26,939 nt of DNA, taken from NCBI GenBank assembly GCA_052035955.1, contig JBPOHD010000120.1, positions 1 through 26,939 on the forward strand, given 5' to 3'. The notes beneath the pieces were generated by a model, which was not told where the DNA came from, did no database searches, and saw only the letters and a program-made list of their open reading frames with translations. Shown here one piece after another: positions 22,948 to 26,939 of this stretch; position 1 is the stretch's first letter; every line of letters starts with the position of its first letter. The translations under genes and the position numbers were made by a program. The DNA comes from JAEUNJ01 sp052035955 (GTDB taxonomy: Bacteria; Pseudomonadota; Gammaproteobacteria; Burkholderiales; Rhodocyclaceae).

Positions 22948-23838
22948 ATGACGAACCAAGACAATCCCTTCCCCAACAGCCCCGTGATGCCCGAGATGTT
23001 CGATGGCGGCAAGGCGATCCGCTTCCAGTGCCGCAAGGGCATCGGCTGCTGGAACCAGTGCTGCAGCAACATCGACATCTCGCTGACGCCCTACGACATC
23101 CTGCGCCTGAAGAACCGGCTCGGCCTGAGTTCCACCCAGTTCCTTGCCGAATACACGGTGCCCTACGAGATGGAGAAGGACGGCATCGCCGGCGTCAAGA
23201 TGAAGCCCGTGGAGAACGGCACGGCCTGTCGCTTCATGAAGCCCGAGGGCTGCGATGTCTATGGGGACCGCCCGACCGCCTGCCGCTACTACCCGGTGGC
23301 CCTGCTGTCCATGCGCAAGCAGGATGAATACGTGGACCGGGATTCCTACGCCCTCGTCCAGGAGGAGCACTGCCTCGGCCACCAGGAGCCGCGCGAACTG
23401 ACGGTGGACGCCTACCGCAAGGAACAGGGGCTGGACGAATACGACGAACTGGCCCGCGGCTGGCGCCAACTGGTGCTGAAGAAGAAGTCCTCGGGGCCGA
23501 GCATCGGCAAGCCGTCCATCAAGAGCCGCCAGCTCTTCTTCATGGCCTGCTACGACATCGACCGCTTCCGTGCCTTCTTCGAGAGCGAGGCCTTCACCGG
23601 CCTCTTCGCCGTCCCGGAGGAGGAGCGCCGGCAGTTGCTCGCCGACGAGGGCGCCCTGCTGCAGTTCGCCTTCCGATTCCTGCGCCAGGTGCTGTTCGGC
23701 GAGATGAGCATCGCGCTCGGCGAGGACGCGGCCCGGGTGCGCCGGGAGAAGGTGAAGGAGAAGGCCCTGCAGCAGGAGCGGGAGGCCGCCGAGAAGCTGG
23801 CCCAGGCCGAAGAGGGCGACTTCCTTGACGACGACTGA
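22948..23838 (+). CDS. YkgJ-type cysteine-cluster protein (putative Fe-S or zinc-binding)
   Basis: The 296-residue protein starts at ATG 22948 behind GAGG; the longer in-frame start lies inside aprA and is rejected. A YkgJ-like cluster of cysteines is clear: Cys28, Cys34, Cys38, Cys39 (CRKGIGCWNQCC), then Cys94, Cys102 and Cys112 (RPTACRYYP), and Cys142. The family is annotated as zinc- or iron-chelating and its biochemistry is poorly known. The C-terminal third is helical and ends in a long Lys/Glu/Gln-rich probable coiled coil (about 262-290) plus an acidic tail. No signal peptide is visible. It overlaps the next gene by 14 bases, tying it to the AAA+ ATPase and VWA protein downstream. It follows aprA after a terminator. 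Confidence 0.82.
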   Translation: MTNQDNPFPNSPVMPEMFDGGKAIRFQCRKGIGCWNQCCSNIDISLTPYDILRLKNRLGLSSTQFLAEYTVPYEMEKDGIAGVKMKPVENGTACRFMKPEGCDVYGDRPTACRYYPVALLSMRKQDEYVDRDSYALVQEEHCLGHQEPRELTVDAYRKEQGLDEYDELARGWRQLVLKKKSSGPSIGKPSIKSRQLFFMACYDIDRFRAFFESEAFTGLFAVPEEERRQLLADEGALLQFAFRFLRQVLFGEMSIALGEDAARVRREKVKEKALQQEREAAEKLAQAEEGDFLDDD

Positions 23839-24655
23839 CGCAGCTTCCCTGCACGCCCTGGCGCCCGAACTGGAGCGCATCGGCGAGGAACCCTACTACC
23901 ATGCCGCGGGCGGCGAGGTCGCCCTCTTCGAGGCCGCGGCCGCCAAGCGCTTGCCCGTGCTGCTGAAAGGCCCCACGGGCTGCGGCAAGACCCGCTTCGT
24001 CGAGCACATGGCCTGGAAGCTCGGCCGTCCCCTGGTCACCGTCGCCTGCCACGACGACCTGACGACCGCCGACCTGGTGGGGCGCTACCTGCTGGTCGGC
24101 GAGGAGACCGTGTGGCTGGACGGCCCCCTCACCGCCGCCGTGCGCGCCGGGGCCATCTGCTACCTGGATGAGATCGTCGAAGCGCGCAAGGACACCACCG
24201 TGGTGATCCATCCCCTCGCCGACACCCGCCGGGTGCTGCCGGTGGAAAAGCGCGGCGAGCTGGTGCGCGCCGCCCCGGACTTCATGCTCGTGGTCTCCTA
24301 CAACCCCGGCTACCAGAGCGTGCTGAAGGAGATGAAGCAGAGCACCCGGCAGCGCTTCGTGGCCATCGATTTCGACTATCCGCCGGCCGAGGTGGAAGCC
24401 GCCATCGTCGCCCGGGAAACCGGCCTGCCCCGGGCGACCGCCGCATCCCTGGTCAAGCTCGGCGAGCTGACCCGCAACCTCAAGGGCCAGGGCCTGGACG
24501 AGGGGGCCAGCACCCGTCTGCTGGTCCATGCCGGCCACCTGATCGTCGCCGGCATCGACGAGCGGGCCGCCTGCGAAGCGGCGATCGGTCGCGCCCTGGG
24601 CGACGAGCCCGACACCGTGGCCTCCCTGGATGACCTCATCCGCGCCGTCTTCTGA
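23825..24655 (+). CDS. CbbQ/NorQ-type MoxR-family AAA+ ATPase
   Basis: The protein is 276 residues from a TTG start at 23825, inside the end of the previous gene; AGAGGG about 12 bases upstream may serve as ribosome-binding site and no earlier or nearby ATG fits. Walker A is GPTGCGKT (residues 49-56), exactly the CbbQ/NorQ form. Walker B is CYLDEI (Asp115, Glu116), sensor 1 is in VVSYNPGYQ (Asn160), and the arginine-finger region is STRQRF. CbbQ pairs with CbbO to reactivate RubisCO, and NorQ with NorD to mature nitric oxide reductase. Neither client is in the window. I leave the symbol blank because the family names imply clients not shown here. It overlaps the VWA gene by 26 bases. Confidence 0.93.
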   Translation: MTTTDAASLHALAPELERIGEEPYYHAAGGEVALFEAAAAKRLPVLLKGPTGCGKTRFVEHMAWKLGRPLVTVACHDDLTTADLVGRYLLVGEETVWLDGPLTAAVRAGAICYLDEIVEARKDTTVVIHPLADTRRVLPVEKRGELVRAAPDFMLVVSYNPGYQSVLKEMKQSTRQRFVAIDFDYPPAEVEAAIVARETGLPRATAASLVKLGELTRNLKGQGLDEGASTRLLVHAGHLIVAGIDERAACEAAIGRALGDEPDTVASLDDLIRAVF

Positions 24656-26729
24656 CGAATCCGCCCGCCTCACCGTCGCCGAGCTCCGGGAGCGCGTCGA
24701 CCGCATCTTCTACTTCGATGTCTCGTCGGGCCGCAGCTACGACAGCCTGATCGACGCCCTCGTCCTGCTGCCGCGGGCCAAGCAGGACTTTGCCCTCCAC
24801 TGGTCGGCCGTCGCTTCCCAGACCCATCTGGAAATCGGCTACATGGTGATCCTCCAGGCCACCGAGGCCCTGCGCCGCATGGGCACGGGCGAGGCCGAGC
24901 GCTGGGTCATCGCCGCCCTCGATGCCTACGATGCGGGCGGCGTGCGGGCCGCCGTTGCGCGCCTGCGCGACGTGGAGGGCTTCGTTCATGACCGCGGCCA
25001 GGCTCGCAGCCGCCTGGGGCTCGACGAGGTGGAAGGTAGGCTGGCCCGCCTGGCCCAGGGCCTGTCGGGGCGCCCGCTGCGCATCGTCGCCGGAGATGTC
25101 GCCTGGACCGACACCGAGACCCTCTACCTGCCGGCCGGGATAGACGCCGGTTCGGCGGCGGCAAGTCTCGATGCTTACAAAGCGGTGGCCGGCCTGCTCT
25201 GGGCCCAGGCCCGCTTCGGTACCTTCAACGCCGACCTGGAAGAGGACCTGACGATGGCGGCGGGCGGTGCCGAATCCTGGCGCCGCCAGCGGGCCCTCGC
25301 CTGGCTTGGCGCCCTCGAGGTTCTGCGGCTCACCGCCTGCGTCGGCCGCCACCTGCCTGGCCTGGCGCGGCAGATGGCCATGCTGGCGTCCGACCTGCCG
25401 GCCGTCCTCGACCCGGCGCGGACCGACCTGGCCCGCCCGGAGGCCACCGTGGCGGACAGCCTGAGGTGGCTGCCGCGCCTGCTCGAGACGGAGCCGCCGC
25501 CGCCCGGCCTGCGCGGCGAGGTCCGCCCGGCTGCGGCGGCACGGGTAAGGGCCGAACGCATTGCCCAGGAAACCGCGGTCCTGCGCAAGTCCATTGCCGG
25601 CCTGATGGCCGCCCTGGGTCGCCAGGGCGGCGACGACGGCGGGCTGGATATCGCCATCGAGACAGGCAGCCTGGAGGCCGAGCTGACCGTGGACGGGCAG
25701 GTCGTCAGCCTGCCCCCGGAGGGCCGCGCAGCGGCCCAATCCCTGATCCAGGACCTGGGGCTGATCCCGCCGGAATGCATGACGCCGGCCGGCCCCGGCG
25801 CCTGGAAACCGACGGATCGCCAGGGCCCGGGTCCCACCGCGACCCTGGAGACCCGGGCCGACGCCCTCTATGATGAATGGGACTTCCGCCGGCGCGCCTA
25901 CCGCCGCCAATGGTGCCACCTTTACCTCCACGACGTGGCGCCCGGCGATGCGGGCTTCGTCGGCGAGGTGCGCCGTCGCCACTTGCCGCTGATCCGCCAG
26001 CTGCGCCGCCGTTTCGAGGCCCTGCGCGGCGAGGATCGCATCCTGCGCCGCCAGCCCGACGGCGATGACCTCGACCTGGATGCCCTGGTGTCGGCCATCG
26101 GCGACCGGCGAGGCGGCGCCGGGTCGGGCGAGCGCCTGTTCTGCCGCCGCCAGCGGAACGATCGCTCCCTCGCTGCCGCCTTCCTGGTGGACATGAGCGG
26201 GTCTACCAAGGGATGGGTGAACGAGGCCGAGCGGGAAGCCCTGGTCATGCTGTGCGAGGCCCTGGAGATGCTCGGCGACCGTTATGCCATCTGGGGATTC
26301 TCGGGCTGGACGCGGACCCGCTGCGACCTCTACCGGATCAAGGATTTCGGCCAGGCCTACGACGACGCGGCGCGGGCCCGCATCGCCTCGGTAGAGGCCA
26401 AGGACTACACGCGCATGGGGCCGCCCATCCGCCACCTGACGCGGCTCCTGGCCGCGCAGCCGGTGCGCCATCGCCTGCTGGTGAGCATCTCCGACGGCCG
26501 GCCGGACGACTTCGGCGACGAGTACCGGGGCCTCTACGGCATCGAGGACACCCGCCAGGCCTTGCTGGAGGCCCGCCAGGCAGGCGTGCGGGCCTATTGC
26601 GTGACCATCGACCGGCACGGCGCGGATTATCTCAAGCGCATGTACGGTCCGGCGGCCTATACGGTGCTGGACGACGTGCGGAAACTGCCCCTCAAGGTGG
26701 CCGACATCTACCGGAAGCTGACGAGCTGA
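24630..26729 (+). CDS. CbbO/NorD-type von Willebrand factor A protein
   Basis: The 699-residue protein starts at ATG 24630, overlapping the AAA+ gene. The N-terminal part (about 1-480) is helical and poorly conserved, as in CbbO and NorD. The C-terminal VWA domain has all three MIDAS parts: DMSGST (Asp521, Ser523, Ser525), the Thr in DYTRMGPPIRH and the Asp in SISDGRPDD, so metal-dependent client binding should be possible. The ending YLKRMYGPAAYTVLDDVRKLPLKVADIYRKL is typical of the NorD/CbbO group. Length is between NorD (about 600-650) and CbbO (about 770). It would act as the adaptor linking the AAA+ ring to its substrate enzyme. No terminator is evident after its stop. Confidence 0.9.
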   Translation: MTSSAPSSDESARLTVAELRERVDRIFYFDVSSGRSYDSLIDALVLLPRAKQDFALHWSAVASQTHLEIGYMVILQATEALRRMGTGEAERWVIAALDAYDAGGVRAAVARLRDVEGFVHDRGQARSRLGLDEVEGRLARLAQGLSGRPLRIVAGDVAWTDTETLYLPAGIDAGSAAASLDAYKAVAGLLWAQARFGTFNADLEEDLTMAAGGAESWRRQRALAWLGALEVLRLTACVGRHLPGLARQMAMLASDLPAVLDPARTDLARPEATVADSLRWLPRLLETEPPPPGLRGEVRPAAAARVRAERIAQETAVLRKSIAGLMAALGRQGGDDGGLDIAIETGSLEAELTVDGQVVSLPPEGRAAAQSLIQDLGLIPPECMTPAGPGAWKPTDRQGPGPTATLETRADALYDEWDFRRRAYRRQWCHLYLHDVAPGDAGFVGEVRRRHLPLIRQLRRRFEALRGEDRILRRQPDGDDLDLDALVSAIGDRRGGAGSGERLFCRRQRNDRSLAAAFLVDMSGSTKGWVNEAEREALVMLCEALEMLGDRYAIWGFSGWTRTRCDLYRIKDFGQAYDDAARARIASVEAKDYTRMGPPIRHLTRLLAAQPVRHRLLVSISDGRPDDFGDEYRGLYGIEDTRQALLEARQAGVRAYCVTIDRHGADYLKRMYGPAAYTVLDDVRKLPLKVADIYRKLTS

Positions 26730-26769
26730 GGGGGGGCCCGGCATGATCGGGGCGGTTCCGAAAAACATC

Positions 26770-26792
26770 GCGGCGTGACCGCCGCTCCTACA
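26770..26792 (-). repeat. REP-like palindrome next to the transposase end
   Basis: GCGGCG (26770-26775) and CGCCGC (26780-26785) are inverted arms around TGAC, followed by TCCTACA. The 11-mer GCCGCTCCTAC (26781-26791) is identical to one in the soxZ-soxA spacer. Read on the minus strand it has the form TGTAGGAGCGGC-palindrome familiar from proteobacterial REP elements. A second TGTAGGAG, in inverted orientation, occurs at 26817-26824. Confidence 0.65.
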
Positions 26793-26827
26793 AGAAAACG
26801 AACGGCGCGCGCCCCCTGTAGGAGATT

Positions 26828-26939
26828 CTATGTCGTTACGCAAGGCTCGTTTTGGAGTCTGGGGTGGTAGTCGGTTTGGGTTTTGAGAAGGGCAAAGGCG
26901 ACGCGGGCGAGTTTGCGGGCGAGGATGACCAGGGCCTGG
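26828..26939 (-). mobile_element. Insertion sequence, 3' end of transposase gene, probably IS110 family (cut by window edge)
   Basis: A minus-strand frame enters from the right edge and ends with TAG at 26828-26830. Its 36 visible residues include ALVILARKLARVAFALLK followed by DYHPRLQ. This resembles the C-terminal end of IS110-family transposases, where a final LARK-type helix precedes a Tyr-containing tail. Only the last 36 codons are visible, so the catalytic Ser and DEDD residues cannot be checked and the family is tentative. The element end probably lies within the 30 or so bases left of the stop, adjacent to the REP-like sequence. IS110-family elements use no terminal inverted repeats and several are known to target REP sequences. 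Confidence 0.6.

Overview
The window is a GC-rich, densely packed chromosomal segment. Gene content (soxYZAXB, sat-aprBA, type IV pilins, c-di-GMP and cyclic-nucleotide signalling, MacAB-like efflux) points to a sulfur-oxidising proteobacterium, most likely a betaproteobacterium of the Rhodocyclales/Nitrosomonadales kind. That placement is inferred from protein style and gene content, not from a marker gene. I saw no rRNA, tRNA or CRISPR array.

Region 1 (1-6617, + strand) is a signalling and pilus block. It begins with the end of a metallo-beta-lactamase-type cyclic-nucleotide phosphodiesterase. Then come a cyclic-nucleotide-binding/rhodanese fusion, a PilB/GspE-type ATPase with an N-terminal GAF domain, and a GAF/HD-GYP protein. 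The first four genes overlap or nearly abut. After a 195-bp gap with an excellent sigma-54 promoter come two type IV pilin genes that share a nearly identical 5' part and are separated by a terminator-like hairpin.

Region 2 (6635-17269, - strand) reads right to left: moaC, soxY, soxZ, soxA, soxX, soxB, then a MacA-like adaptor with an unusual Spy/CpxP-like insert, a MacB-like ATPase and permease as separate proteins, a CYTH-CHAD polyphosphate-type protein, and sixA. No soxCD is present, so only the truncated periplasmic thiosulfate system is seen here. Strong hairpins lie in the soxZ-soxA and soxX-soxB spacers.

Region 3 (17434-18876, + strand) is a BepA-like M48 metalloprotease with a C-terminal repeat-rich region.

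Region 4 (18922-26729, + strand) has a perfect-core FNR/CRP-family site upstream of sat-aprB-aprA, the cytoplasmic sulfite-to-sulfate branch, which ends at a textbook terminator. Directly after it comes a translationally overlapping trio: a YkgJ-type cysteine-cluster protein, a CbbQ/NorQ-type MoxR AAA+ ATPase and a CbbO/NorD-type von Willebrand factor A protein. AAA+/VWA pairs of this type activate or mature metal enzymes. The client here is unknown, and this is the best candidate for an undescribed system.

The right edge (26770-26939) holds a REP-like palindrome and the 3' end of a transposase, probably IS110 family, on the - strand.

Taken together, Sox proteins oxidise thiosulfate in the periplasm and Sat/AprBA oxidise sulfite in the cytoplasm. 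Expression of the second branch probably responds to oxygen or redox state through an FNR-type regulator. The left block looks like nucleotide-second-messenger control of a pilus or secretion ATPase.
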